A stretch of 64,000 bases of DNA, taken from Streptomyces sp. NBC_00459. GTDB taxonomy: Bacteria; Actinomycetota; Actinomycetes; Streptomycetales; Streptomycetaceae. Position 1 is the first letter of the stretch; every line of letters begins with the position of its first letter. The notes beneath the pieces are model-generated. The model saw only the letters and a program-made list of their open reading frames with translations, was not told the DNA's origin and searched no databases. The position numbers and the translations under genes are program-made. The stretch is from positions 2,480,001 through 2,544,000 of the forward strand of contig NZ_CP107903.1 in assembly GCF_036013955.1 (NCBI RefSeq), read 5' to 3'. Of the stretch, positions 9,352 through 17,957 are shown piece by piece.

Positions 9352-12300
9352 TCAGACACCCGCCGGCTCCAGCACCTCCGGCTTCGGCTCGCGCTTCGCC
9401 GCCTTCTTCTTCGCCCGCCGTTCCTTCCGCAGTTCCACCACCGCGTACAGCGTCGGAACCAGCAGCAGGGTCAGGGCCGTTGACGTGATCAGGCCGCCGA
9501 TGACGACCACTGCCAGCGGCTGGGCGATGAAGCCGCCCTCGCCCGTCACGCCCAACGCCATCGGGAGCAGGGCGAAGATCGTCGCCAGAGCCGTCATCAG
9601 GATCGGGCGGAGGCGGTGCCGGCCGCCTTCGACCACCGCTTCGACCACGCCGTAGCCCTGGCCGCGGTACTGGTTGATCAGGTCGATCAGAACGATCGCG
9701 TTCGTCACCACGATGCCGATCAGCATCAGCATGCCGATCATCGCCGGGACGCCCATCGGGGTGCCCGTGGCGACCAGCAGGCCGATCGCGCCCGTTGCCG
9801 CGAACGGGATCGACACCAGCAGGATCAGTGGCTGGACCAGGGAACGGAACGTCGCCACCAGGAGCATGAAGACGATCGCGATCGCCGCCAGCATCGCCAG
9901 CGCCAGGTTCTTGAACGCGTCGTCCTGGTCCGACGACACCCCGCCGATCTCCGCCGTCGCGCCCGCGGGGAGCTTGAGGGCGTCCAGCTTCGAGGTGAGG
10001 TCCGCGCTGACCGCGCCCGTGTTGTCGCCGGTCGGGCGAGCAGTGATCGTCGCGGCCCGCTGGCCGTCGATACGGGTCATCGACACCGGACCGTCCACCA
10101 GTTGCACGTCCGCGATGTCGCCCAGCTTCACCGCGCCCAAGCGCAGCGCCTTCAGGCCGTCCAGCGTGTCGGCCGGCTTCGCCGACCTGATGACGACGTC
10201 GCGCTCGGTGTCGTCCAGGGTCGCCCTGGCCGCAGTCGTGCCCTTGACCGCCTCGGCCACCGCCGCGCCCAGCGTCTGCTGGTTGTAACCGGCCGCCGCC
10301 GCCTTGGAGTTGGCCCGCACCGAGATGCGCGGCACGCTCTGCGCCAGGTTGCTGGTGACGTCGGTGACGTCGTCCAGGCCCGCCACCGTGTCGCGGACCT
10401 CGTCCGCCGCCTTGCGCAGGACGTCCGCGTCGGCCGCCTTCACGACCACCTTCAGGTCCTGGCTGCCGAAGCCGTCACCGGCCGCGATGGTGGTCGTACC
10501 GATGCCGGAGAGCTTCCCCAGTCCCTCTTCGATCCTGTCCTGGACCTCGTCCGCCGATGCCGAGTCCTCCAGCATGACCTGGTAGGAGGCCTGGTTGGTG
10601 TCGGTGCCGCCGCCGAAGGCCGCCAGGAAACCGGACGAACCGATCGTCACCTGGTAGTCCCTGACGCCCTTCACGTCCGCGAGCAGCTGCTCGACCTTCC
10701 TCGCCTGGACGTCCGTGGCCGCCAGGCTGGTGCCCGGCTTCAACTGCTGCTTGACGGTCAGGACTTCCTGCTCACCCTGGTCGAAGAAGTTCGTCTTCAG
10801 GAGCGGTGCCATGCCGAAGGTGCCGATCAGGACCACCGCCGCGATCGCCACGCTCGTCAGACGGCGCCGGGTCGCGAAGCGCAGGACAGGCACGTACACC
10901 CGCTGGAGCCTGCTCTTCGCCTCCTTCTCCTCCGCCAGCCTGCGGGCCTCGTCGGCGTCCTCGGGGGTGTCCTTCGGGGCGCGCAGGAACCAGTACGAGA
11001 GGACCGGGACGACCGTGAGCGAGACCAGGAGCGACGCCAGCAGGGCCGCCGTCACCGTCAGGCTGAACGCGCCGAACAGCTGGCCGACCATGCCGCCGAC
11101 CAGGCCGATCGGCAGGAACACCGCGACCGTCGTGAGCGTCGAGGACGTCACCGCGCCCGCGACCTCCCTGACCGCCTTGAGGATGGCCTCCTGGCGCTCC
11201 TCGCCGTAGCCGAGATGGCGCTTGATGTTCTCCAGGACCACGATCGAGTCGTCGACGACCCGGCCGATCGCGATCGTCAGCGCGCCCAGCGTCAGCATGT
11301 TCAGGGACAGGTCCCTGGTCCACAGGACGATCAGGGCCAGGACCACCGAGAGCGGGATCGAGACCGCCGTGACGAGGGTCGAGCGGATCGACGCCAGGAA
11401 GACCAGGATGACGATCACCGCGAAGAGCAGGCCGAGGCCGCCCTCCGTCGTCAGGCCCTTGATGGACTTCGCCACCGCCGGTCCCTGGTCGCTGACCACC
11501 GTGATCGTGGCGTCGGTCCCCAGGTCCCCCCGCATGTCGGCGAGCTTGGCCTCGACCGCGTCCGAGATGGACACCGCGCTGCCGTCGTTGTCCATCGTGA
11601 CCGTGACGGCGAGGCTCGGCCTGCCGTCCGTACGCGTGATCGAGTCGGCCTTCGCCGACTCCTGCTTGACGGCCGCCACATCGGCGAGGCGTACCGGCCT
11701 GGTCCGGGTACCGGGCGCGCCCGTGACCATCAGGTCCTCGATCTGCTCCACCGAGGTGAAGCCACCGCCGACCTGGACCGTACGGTTGCTGCCCGCCTCG
11801 TCGAAGGAGCCCGCCGGGACGGTGGCGCCGCCCGCCTGCAGTGCCTGGGCGAGGGCGGTGGAGTCGAGGCCCGCCGCCGCCAGCTTCCGGTCGTCCGGGG
11901 TGACGGTGACCTGGACGTCCCGTACGCCGTCGACCGTGACCTGGCCGACGCCGTCGATGGCCCGCAGGTCGGGGACCACCGTGCGGTCGAGCCGGTCGGC
12001 GAGGGCCTGCTGGTCCTGGTCGGACGTGACGGCGAGGACGACCGTCGGAATGTCGTCCGTCGAACCGGCGACGACCTGCGGGTCCACGTCGTCCGGGAGC
12101 AGCACGCGGGCCCGGTTGACGGCCTGCTGGACGTCGGCGACCAACTGCTTGGTGTCGTTGCCGTAGTCGAAGGACGCCGTGATCAGGGCGTTGCCCTCGC
12201 TGGCGGTGGAGGTGACACCGGTGATGCCGTCGACGCCTTCGAGGTTGTCCTCGATGGGCTCGACGACCTGCTTCTCGACCACATCGGGGGACGCACCCTG

Positions 12301-12456
12301 GTAAGGCGCCAGGACGGACACCACCGGGAGCTCGATGGTGGGCAGCAGCTGTTGCTTGAGCTGCGGTATCGCTATCGCCCCGAAGACGATCGCGACGATC
12401 GACATCAGCCCTATCAGGGCCCGTTGCGCGAGGCTGAACCTGGACAGCCAGGACAT
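9352..12456 (-). CDS. RND-family efflux transporter (HAE1/AcrB type)
   Basis: Proton-driven membrane exporter of about 1034 residues with the full RND architecture: an N-terminal helix (ALIGLMSIVAIVFGAIAIP), a large extracytoplasmic domain, helices 2-6, a second extracytoplasmic domain and helices 8-12. The proton-relay motif is present as AIGRVVDDSIVVLENIKRHL. The tail is basic (KERRAKKKAAKREPK). ATG at 12456 was chosen because it begins the first helix. No membrane-fusion protein or outer channel is adjacent, as expected without an outer membrane. It is the last of three same-strand genes after a sensor kinase and a response regulator, so regulation by them is likely. Substrate unknown. Confidence 0.92.
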   Translation of the reverse strand: MSWLSRFSLAQRALIGLMSIVAIVFGAIAIPQLKQQLLPTIELPVVSVLAPYQGASPDVVEKQVVEPIEDNLEGVDGITGVTSTASEGNALITASFDYGNDTKQLVADVQQAVNRARVLLPDDVDPQVVAGSTDDIPTVVLAVTSDQDQQALADRLDRTVVPDLRAIDGVGQVTVDGVRDVQVTVTPDDRKLAAAGLDSTALAQALQAGGATVPAGSFDEAGSNRTVQVGGGFTSVEQIEDLMVTGAPGTRTRPVRLADVAAVKQESAKADSITRTDGRPSLAVTVTMDNDGSAVSISDAVEAKLADMRGDLGTDATITVVSDQGPAVAKSIKGLTTEGGLGLLFAVIVILVFLASIRSTLVTAVSIPLSVVLALIVLWTRDLSLNMLTLGALTIAIGRVVDDSIVVLENIKRHLGYGEERQEAILKAVREVAGAVTSSTLTTVAVFLPIGLVGGMVGQLFGAFSLTVTAALLASLLVSLTVVPVLSYWFLRAPKDTPEDADEARRLAEEKEAKSRLQRVYVPVLRFATRRRLTSVAIAAVVLIGTFGMAPLLKTNFFDQGEQEVLTVKQQLKPGTSLAATDVQARKVEQLLADVKGVRDYQVTIGSSGFLAAFGGGTDTNQASYQVMLEDSASADEVQDRIEEGLGKLSGIGTTTIAAGDGFGSQDLKVVVKAADADVLRKAADEVRDTVAGLDDVTDVTSNLAQSVPRISVRANSKAAAAGYNQQTLGAAVAEAVKGTTAARATLDDTERDVVIRSAKPADTLDGLKALRLGAVKLGDIADVQLVDGPVSMTRIDGQRAATITARPTGDNTGAVSADLTSKLDALKLPAGATAEIGGVSSDQDDAFKNLALAMLAAIAIVFMLLVATFRSLVQPLILLVSIPFAATGAIGLLVATGTPMGVPAMIGMLMLIGIVVTNAIVLIDLINQYRGQGYGVVEAVVEGGRHRLRPILMTALATIFALLPMALGVTGEGGFIAQPLAVVVIGGLITSTALTLLLVPTLYAVVELRKERRAKKKAAKREPKPEVLEPAGV

Positions 12457-12501
12457 GGATGAGCGTCTCTCTTCTGTGGCCTGAGCGGAGGAAGGACGCA
12501 G

Positions 12502-12537
12502 GTGTGACACCTACACATCTGCATGTGCGTGTCACAC
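12502..12537. promoter_or_regulatory. operator-like dyad before the RND gene
   Basis: Perfect 9-base arms GTGTGACAC (12502-12510) and GTGTCACAC (12529-12537), with an inner CACAT/ATGTG pair, 46 bases upstream of the pump start. Position and symmetry suit a dimeric regulator, most simply the adjacent NarL-type response regulator. Confidence 0.5.
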
Positions 12538-12648
12538 AGATGAGCGCCCGCTCCTACACCCTGGGCCATGGAACACCCCTGTTCCCTAGACCCCAGGTCC
12601 CGTTTCCTTACCCGGTCCCTACTCCGGCCGCAGTACGCCCCGCGGAAC

Positions 12649-13332
12649 TCACTCCACCCTTGGACGTACCAGTCCCGACTCGTAGGCGATGACGACGAGT
12701 TGTGCCCTGTCCCGGGCGCCCAGCTTGGCCATGGCCCGGTTGACGTGCGTCTTCACCGTCAACGGGCTGACCTCCAGCCGCTCCGCTATCTCGTCGTTCG
12801 AGTGCCCGCCGGCGACCTGCACCAGCACCTCGCGCTCCCGCCCGGTCAACGCGTCCAGCCGCTCGGCACGGGCGGGGTCACGGCCGTCGTCCAGCACGTC
12901 GCCCTGCGCGAGGAACTGGGCGATCAGTCCCTTGGTGGCGGCCGGCGACAGCAGCGCCTCGCCCCCGGCGGCGACCCGGATGGCGTTCAGCAGCTCGTCG
13001 GGCTCGGACCCCTTGCCGAGGAACCCGGACGCGCCCGCGCGCAGCGACTGCACCACGTACTCGTCGACCTCGAACGTCGTCAGCATCACGACCCGTACAT
13101 GCGCGAGCCCAGGATCCGCGCTGATCAGCCGGGTCGCGGCCAGTCCGTCGGTGCCCGGCATCCTGATGTCCATCAGCACGACGTCGGCGCGCTGCTCCCG
13201 CGCGAGCCGCACCGCCTCCGCCCCGTCGGACGCCTCGCCGACCACCTCCATGTCGGCCTCCGAGTCCACGAGCACGCGGAAGGCGCTGCGCAGCAGTGCC
13301 TGGTCGTCGGCGAGCAGGACACGGATCGTCAT
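12649..13332 (-). CDS. two-component response regulator, NarL/LuxR type
   Basis: 227-residue DNA-binding regulator. The receiver domain (~1-120) has the acidic pair DD in LLADDQALLR and the phospho-acceptor Asp in VLMDIRMPG; the conserved Lys is in GFLGKGSEP. The C-terminal LuxR helix-turn-helix (~160-220) reads LTGREREVLVQVAGG and NDEIAERLEVSPLTVKTHV. It follows its sensor kinase by 56 bases and precedes the RND pump by 192 bases, so the three form a likely signal-response unit. Confidence 0.93.
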   Translation of the reverse strand: MTIRVLLADDQALLRSAFRVLVDSEADMEVVGEASDGAEAVRLAREQRADVVLMDIRMPGTDGLAATRLISADPGLAHVRVVMLTTFEVDEYVVQSLRAGASGFLGKGSEPDELLNAIRVAAGGEALLSPAATKGLIAQFLAQGDVLDDGRDPARAERLDALTGREREVLVQVAGGHSNDEIAERLEVSPLTVKTHVNRAMAKLGARDRAQLVVIAYESGLVRPRVE

Positions 13333-13388
13333 GGGCGGTCCTCGTTGAATCGGTGCGTCGGCGGGCGGTGGTCTGTGAGGGTCGTCCG

Positions 13389-14648
13389 TCAGGCGGTTCT
13401 CTGTACGGGGGTGCCCGCGCCGTCCGCGGGACGCGGCCTGCTCTGCACCGGCAGGATCGCATGCACCCGGAAGCCGCCTCCGTATCGGGGACCGGCGGTG
13501 CAGCCGCCGCCGACCGCGGTGACGCGCTCCCGCATCCCGAGCAGGCCGTGCCCGCCGCCCTCCTCCGGGCCGTCCTGGCCCACGCCGTGCCCCGGCCCGT
13601 CGTCCAGCACGGTGATCTCGATGTTCGGCCCCACCCGTACGACGCTGACCTCGGCCTTGGCCTCCGTCCCCGCGTGCTTCTGTACGTTCGTCAGGGCTTC
13701 CTGGATCACCCGGTAGGCGGCCAGGTCGATGGCCGCGGGGAGGGTGGTGTCCTGGTCGGCGCGGGCGACCTCGACCTGGAGTCCGGCGTTGTGGAAGGTG
13801 CCGACCAGCTCGTCGAGCCGGTGCAGACCGGGGGCGGGCTCGGTGGGTGCCTCCGGGTCCCCGGACTGGCGCAGCAGCCCGACGGTCGCGCGCAGCTCGT
13901 TGAGCGCCGAGCGACTGGCCTCCCGTACGTGGGCGAGGGCCTCCTTGGCCTGGTCGGGGCGCTTGTCCATGACGTGCGCGGCGACTCCGGCCTGGACGTT
14001 GACGAGGGCGATGTGGTGGGCGACCACGTCGTGCAGGTCACGGGCGATGCGCAGCCGCTCCTCGGCCACGCGTCGGCGGGCCTCCTCCTCGCGGGTGCGT
14101 TCGGCTCGCTCGGCGCGCTCTCTTATGGCGTCGACAAAGGCACGGCGGCTTCGTACGGCGTCCCCGGCGGTCGCGGCCATGCCGGTCCAGGCGAAGATGC
14201 CGAGGTTCTCCTGCGCGTACCAGGGGAGGGGGCCGGCCAGCATCGCGGAACCGGTGAGGACGGTCATCGTGAGGAGGCCGACGCGCCAGGTGGTGGGGCG
14301 GTCGGTGGTCGACGCGACGGTGTAGAGGGCGATCACCGCGGACATCGCGACGGGGGCACGGGGGTCTGCGATCACCGACTCGACGAGGGAGGCGACGCCG
14401 GTGACCGCGAGCACCTTCATGGGGGCGCGTCGGCGCAGGACGAGCGCCGCGGCGCCGAGCACCATGAGGACAAGGCTGAGGACGTCGGGGGTGCGGGCGG
14501 TCCAGGAGCCGTCTTCCTGTCCGTGCGGGTCGACGAACGAGGCGCCCAGCATGCAGAGGAGGACAGCGGCGGCGAGGGCCACGTCCAGCGCGAGGGGGTG
14601 CGCTTTCAGGTGGCATCGGGCTCGCTGGAGGGCGTTCACGTTTGTCAA
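13389..14648 (-). CDS. two-component sensor histidine kinase
   Basis: 419 residues. About five membrane helices occupy residues ~20-160 with almost no extracytoplasmic loop, so it probably senses within or at the membrane. Then come a HisKA_3 dimerisation helix with RIARDLHDVVAHH (the phospho-accepting His) and an ATPase domain with EALTNVQKHA, ITVLDDGPGHG and GLLGMRERV. The start is taken at TTG 14648, five bases after AGGTGAG; GTG at 14639 is the alternative. First gene of the kinase-regulator-RND set. Closest in type to the LiaS/DesK-like kinases that respond to membrane stress (inference). Confidence 0.9.
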   Translation of the reverse strand: MTNVNALQRARCHLKAHPLALDVALAAAVLLCMLGASFVDPHGQEDGSWTARTPDVLSLVLMVLGAAALVLRRRAPMKVLAVTGVASLVESVIADPRAPVAMSAVIALYTVASTTDRPTTWRVGLLTMTVLTGSAMLAGPLPWYAQENLGIFAWTGMAATAGDAVRSRRAFVDAIRERAERAERTREEEARRRVAEERLRIARDLHDVVAHHIALVNVQAGVAAHVMDKRPDQAKEALAHVREASRSALNELRATVGLLRQSGDPEAPTEPAPGLHRLDELVGTFHNAGLQVEVARADQDTTLPAAIDLAAYRVIQEALTNVQKHAGTEAKAEVSVVRVGPNIEITVLDDGPGHGVGQDGPEEGGGHGLLGMRERVTAVGGGCTAGPRYGGGFRVHAILPVQSRPRPADGAGTPVQRTA

Positions 14649-14670
14649 AGTAGCTCACCTGGGTGTTACT

Positions 14671-14740
14671 GGGGGTTGCACCCCCAGGCCCCTGCTACGG
14701 CCCTGTACGGGCCTTGTCCTCAATCGCCGGACGGGCTGAG
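14671..14740 (+). repeat. dispersed repeat B, copy 1
   Basis: Ends GCCTTGTCCTCAATCGCCGG then ACGGGCTGA. Related copies lie at 37588 (inverted), 49123 and 58641. It lies between the pspAA stop and the sensor kinase start region. Confidence 0.8.
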
Positions 14741-14750
14741 ATGCGGAACC

Positions 14751-15029
14751 TCACCCCGGGATCAAGCCGTCGTCGCCCAGCATCTCCCGGACCTCCTCCA
14801 GCGTCGCGTCCGGCGACGGGAGGATGAGGTCCGACGGGTCCAGGGCCTCGTCCGGCAGGGGCTCGCCGAGATCGCGGACCCTGTCCAGCAGGAGGTGGAG
14901 GGTGCGGCGGAAGCCCGGGCCGTCGCCGAGCTCCATTTCCGCCAGGAGTACGTCGTCCAGCTTGTTCAGTTCGGTGAGGTGGCTGTCCGCCAGCCTCACC
15001 TGGCCCTCCCCCATGATCCGTACGATCAT
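14751..15029 (-). CDS. pspAA: PspA-associated protein PspAA
   Basis: 92-residue acidic protein of the PspAA type found next to PspA in actinobacteria. It begins MIVRIMGEGQVRL, has a helical middle and ends in a short amphipathic segment (LEEVREMLGDDGLIPG). Membrane-stress accessory; its exact biochemical role is not known to me. ATG with GAGGAGGG upstream. It lies 45 bases downstream of pspA on the same strand, so the two are one operon. Confidence 0.8.
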   Translation of the reverse strand: MIVRIMGEGQVRLADSHLTELNKLDDVLLAEMELGDGPGFRRTLHLLLDRVRDLGEPLPDEALDPSDLILPSPDATLEEVREMLGDDGLIPG

Positions 15030-15074
15030 GTCGCCCTCCTCAGGCGTGGCCTACCACTCTGGGACCGCTGTGGG

Positions 15075-15860
15075 TCACTGCTTGTCGAAGCGCGGAGTGT
15101 CCTTCGGCTGCTGCTGGCCGCTGCCGCCCTCGATGGCCTGCTGCCCCGACGACGAACCGCCGGCCAGCTCCGCCTTCATGCGCTGCAGCTCCAGCTCCAC
15201 ATCCGTACCACCGGAGAGCCGGTCCAGCTCGGCCTGGATGTCGTCCTTCGCCATGCCCGTGGGGTCGTCGAGGGCGCCCGAGGCGAGCAGCTCGTCGATC
15301 GCACCGGCGCGCGCCTGGAGCTGTGCCGTCTTGTCCTCGGCCCGCTGGATCGCCAGGCCCACGTCGCCCATCTCCTCGGAGATGCCGGTGAACGCCTCGC
15401 CGATCCGGGTCTGGGCCTGGGCGGCGGTGTACGTCGCCTTGATCGTCTCCTTCTTGGTGCGGAAGGCGTCGACCTTGGCCTGGAGGCGCTGCGCCGCGAG
15501 GGTGAGCTTCTCCTCCTCGCCCTGGAGGGTCTGGTGCTGTGTCTCCAGGTCCGTCACCTGCTGCTGGAGGGCGGCGCGACGCGAGAGCGCCTCGCGGGCC
15601 AGGTCCTCTCGGCCCAGCGCGAGCGCCTTGCGGCCCTGGTCCTCCAGCGTGGAGGACTGCTTGTTCAGCTGGGCGAGCTGCAGCTCCAGGCGCTTGCGGC
15701 TGGTCGCCACGTCGGCGACTCCGCGGCGCACCTTCTGGAGCAGCTCCAGCTGTTTCTGGTACGAGTAATCGAGGGTTTCGCGCGGGTCCTCGGCCCGGTC
15801 AAGGGCCTTGTTCGCCTTCGCGCGGAAGATCATCCCCATACGCTTCATGACACCGCTCAT
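15075..15860 (-). CDS. pspA: phage shock protein A / IM30 family
   Basis: Peripheral inner-face membrane protein that oligomerises and protects the membrane under envelope stress. 261 residues; almost the whole chain up to ~225 is coiled-coil (for example LELQLAQLNKQSSTLEDQ), the family hallmark, with an amphipathic N-terminus MSGVMKRMGMIFRAKANKAL. A Gln/Gly-rich tail (~230-261) is Streptomyces-like. ATG 15860 is chosen over upstream starts because it begins the conserved N-terminal helix and has AGAAGGGG upstream. It heads a pspA-pspAA operon; htpX and pspAB lie at 55.7-57.3 kb. Confidence 0.95.
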   Translation of the reverse strand: MSGVMKRMGMIFRAKANKALDRAEDPRETLDYSYQKQLELLQKVRRGVADVATSRKRLELQLAQLNKQSSTLEDQGRKALALGREDLAREALSRRAALQQQVTDLETQHQTLQGEEEKLTLAAQRLQAKVDAFRTKKETIKATYTAAQAQTRIGEAFTGISEEMGDVGLAIQRAEDKTAQLQARAGAIDELLASGALDDPTGMAKDDIQAELDRLSGGTDVELELQRMKAELAGGSSSGQQAIEGGSGQQQPKDTPRFDKQ

Positions 15861-16025
15861 GGGCTTCGCGCGCCCCCTTCTGACGGACTCCAGCTCCAGC
15901 ACCTGCAACAGGACCAACAGTACGGGCCCTGCCTCTATTACCGCACTGTTCCGGGCCCGATGCGCTCATCCCCAAGGACGACTGCGATCTGTCCCACTCC
16001 GGCGTAGGGAGTAGGTGACCCCCTA

Positions 16026-16062
16026 CTGTCTGTCTCTGTGTCTGTACCTCTGTCTGTCTTCT
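16026..16062. repeat. CTGT-type simple repeat in the pspA promoter gap
   Basis: A run of imperfect CTGT units ending in CTTCTAGAGACG, in the 278-base gap between the divergent pspA and DUF3043 genes. Its low G/C makes it stand out; it may lie within the pspA promoter region. Confidence 0.6.
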
Positions 16063-16138
16063 AGAGACGACCGGTGTTGCCGGATCGTTCCCCACTCGGC
16101 TGGGGTCCATGCCCCGAGACCCCTTACCCTTGGGTTTT

Positions 16139-16735
16139 GTGTTCCGTAGCCGCGCCAAGGAAGAGAAGGCCCCCGCCGACAAGGCGGCCGTGACCGACTC
16201 CAAGCAGACCCGTGACCCGCAGGCCCCGAAGGGCAGGCCCACTCCCAAGCGGAGTGAGGCCCAGTCCCAGCGCCGCAGCGTGGCCAGTACGCCCAAGACG
16301 CGCAAGGAGGGGGTCAAGCGGCAGCGTGACGAGCGCCGTGCCGCGATGGAGCGTCAGCGCCAGGCGCTCGCCAGCGGGGACGAGCGTTATCTCCCCGCCC
16401 GCGACAAGGGCCCGGTGCGCCGTTTCGCGCGCGATTTCGTGGACTCGCGCTTCTGTGTCGCCGAGTTCTTCCTGCCGATGGCCGTGGTCATCCTCGTACT
16501 GAGCATGGTGCGGGTCGGCGCGCTGCAGAGCATCGCGCTGCTGCTGTGGCTCTTCGTGATCGTGCTGATCATCGTCGACTCGGTCTTCATCGCGTTCCGG
16601 CTGAAGAAGCAGCTGGCCGAGCGTCATCCGAACGAGCGGACGAAGGGCGCGGTCGCCTACGCGCTCATGCGTTCTCTTCAGATGCGTCGCCTCCGGCTGC
16701 CGAAGCCTCAGGTCAAGCGCGGAGAGCGGCCCTGA
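16139..16735 (+). CDS. DUF3043 membrane protein
   Basis: 198 residues. A long basic, Lys/Arg/Pro-rich cytoplasmic N-terminus (~1-95) with KGRPTPKRSEAQ is followed by FVDSRFCVAEFFLP, two membrane helices (~113-160) and a basic tail ending RLPKPQVKRG. These are the features of DUF3043, function unknown. The GTG start (VFRSRAKEEK) fits the family N-terminus; no ribosome site is visible, but TACCCT lies 8 bases before it, suggesting a leaderless mRNA. Overlaps the next gene by 4 bases. Confidence 0.88.
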   Translation: MFRSRAKEEKAPADKAAVTDSKQTRDPQAPKGRPTPKRSEAQSQRRSVASTPKTRKEGVKRQRDERRAAMERQRQALASGDERYLPARDKGPVRRFARDFVDSRFCVAEFFLPMAVVILVLSMVRVGALQSIALLLWLFVIVLIIVDSVFIAFRLKKQLAERHPNERTKGAVAYALMRSLQMRRLRLPKPQVKRGERP

Positions 16736-17523
16736 GCACTACGTCGTTCTCCGGGGGCGCGGCGGATGCCTGGCTGGACAAGCTGGGCGGGCTGCGGAAT
16801 GTCGTACGGCAGGAACTGGTTGCCCGGCAGCTCGACGAGCAGATAGCCGGGCGGTTCCCGGTCGGGCAGCGGCTGCGGGTGCTCGACGTCGGTATGGGTC
16901 AGGGCACGCAGGCACTGCGGCTGGCCCGGGCCGGCCATCAGGTCACCGGTGTCGAGAAGGACCCGAGGATGCTCGGCGCGGCCCGGGAGGCGCTGGCCGC
17001 CGAGCCCGAGGGCATCCGTGACCGCGTCCGGCTCCTGGAGAGCGACGGCCGCGACACCGGGGTGCACTTTCTGCCGGGCAGTTTCGACGTCGTGCTCTGT
17101 CATGGCGTACTGATGTACGTCGAACTGCCGGACGCCCTGCTGGCGGGGCTGGCGCGGATGCTGGCGCCGGGCGGGCTGCTGTCGCTGCTGGTGCGCAACG
17201 GCGACGCGCTGGCCATGCGGCCGGGGCTCTCCGGGGACTGGGCGGGTGCGGTGGGTGCCTTCGACACCGACTCCTACACGAACCGGCTCGGCCTTGAGGT
17301 GCGCGCGGACCGGCTCTCCACCCTCACCGGCACGCTCGCGGGCATCGGGGCGCCGCTGCACGCGTGGTACGGGGTGCGGGTGTTCACGGACACGGCGGAC
17401 GACTCCGTCGAGGTTGTTCAGGCCGAGGTGGACGCCCTCCTGGCCGTGGAGGAGCGGGCTGGGCGGACCGATCCCTATCGGCAGGTTGCTGCGTTGTTGC
17501 ACTTGTGCGGCGTGCGGGGCTGA
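16732..17523 (+). CDS. class I SAM-dependent methyltransferase
   Basis: 263-residue cytoplasmic methyltransferase. Motif I is LRVLDVGMGQGTQALRLA, motif II VTGVEKDP, and the post-motif strand FDVVLCHGVLMYV, all in the usual order; the substrate is unknown. The most likely start is CTG at 16732: it overlaps the upstream stop as CTGA, has GGAGAG five bases upstream, and gives the N-terminus LSTTSFSGGAADAW. No ATG, GTG or TTG lies in frame nearby before the SAM-binding domain. Translationally coupled to the DUF3043 gene. Confidence 0.85.
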   Translation: MSTTSFSGGAADAWLDKLGGLRNVVRQELVARQLDEQIAGRFPVGQRLRVLDVGMGQGTQALRLARAGHQVTGVEKDPRMLGAAREALAAEPEGIRDRVRLLESDGRDTGVHFLPGSFDVVLCHGVLMYVELPDALLAGLARMLAPGGLLSLLVRNGDALAMRPGLSGDWAGAVGAFDTDSYTNRLGLEVRADRLSTLTGTLAGIGAPLHAWYGVRVFTDTADDSVEVVQAEVDALLAVEERAGRTDPYRQVAALLHLCGVRG

Positions 17524-17537
17524 TTCCCGGGTGCTTC

Positions 17538-17583
17538 ATATGCGGGTCCGTCGGGGCTGGTCGCGCAGTTCCCCGCGCCCCTG
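17538..17583 (+). repeat. dispersed repeat A, copy 3
   Basis: Carries the same 20-base core GTCGCGCAGTTCCCCGCGCC as copy 1, just after the methyltransferase stop and before a hairpin. Confidence 0.75.
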
Positions 17584-17591
17584 AGACGCCC

Positions 17592-17623
17592 CTGAAGGGG
17601 CGCTTTTAGGGGCGCCCCTTCAG
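17592..17623. terminator. bidirectional hairpin terminator
   Basis: Perfect 12-base-pair stem (17592-17603 with 17612-17623), loop TTTTAGGG, between the convergent genes ending at 17523 and 17629. Confidence 0.8.
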
Positions 17624-17628
17624 CACCG

Positions 17629-17844
17629 CTACGCCTCCTGGGCGTCCTTCAGGCTCATCGGGCCGTAGATCTGTGTGGTGTCCTCGAACAGCCGTACCTG
17701 GTCCGCGCCGCCCGCGAGAAGGTCCTTCCAGTACTCGCCGATCCAGGACTCGGCGTCCCCCTGCGTCGTGAACTCCTCGGGCTCCACCGCGGGCTGGACC
17801 TCCGCCCCGTCGGTCTTCTCGAACCGCCACGTCCATGCCGCCAT
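17629..17844 (-). CDS. small conserved hypothetical protein
   Basis: 71 residues, soluble and acidic, beginning MAAWTWRFEKTDG and rich in aromatic and acidic residues (SWIGEYWKDLL). I recognise it as a conserved Streptomyces small protein but know no function. ATG 17844 is chosen because TTGGAGG lies six bases upstream; an in-frame TTG further out would overlap that site. Stands alone, converging with the methyltransferase over the hairpin. Confidence 0.75.
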   Translation of the reverse strand: MAAWTWRFEKTDGAEVQPAVEPEEFTTQGDAESWIGEYWKDLLAGGADQVRLFEDTTQIYGPMSLKDAQEA

Positions 17845-17957
17845 GTACGCCTCCAAGATATGAACCGCTGCAGACCAGGAGCCGGATCTTGATCCGCTCC
17901 AGCCCCCGAGCCTAGCCGGACGCGCAAGACCTGCGGGGACACGCGAAAATCAGGTTC

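Noticed and set aside
9616..12462. Plus-strand open frame antisense to the RND transporter
   Set aside because: Composition is dominated by Arg, Asp, His and Gln, as expected for the complement of a G/C-rich gene; the minus strand encodes a full RND protein.
13296..16007. Plus-strand open frame of about 900 codons across the kinase and pspA genes
   Set aside because: It spans several genes that are well supported on the other strand and shows no domain.
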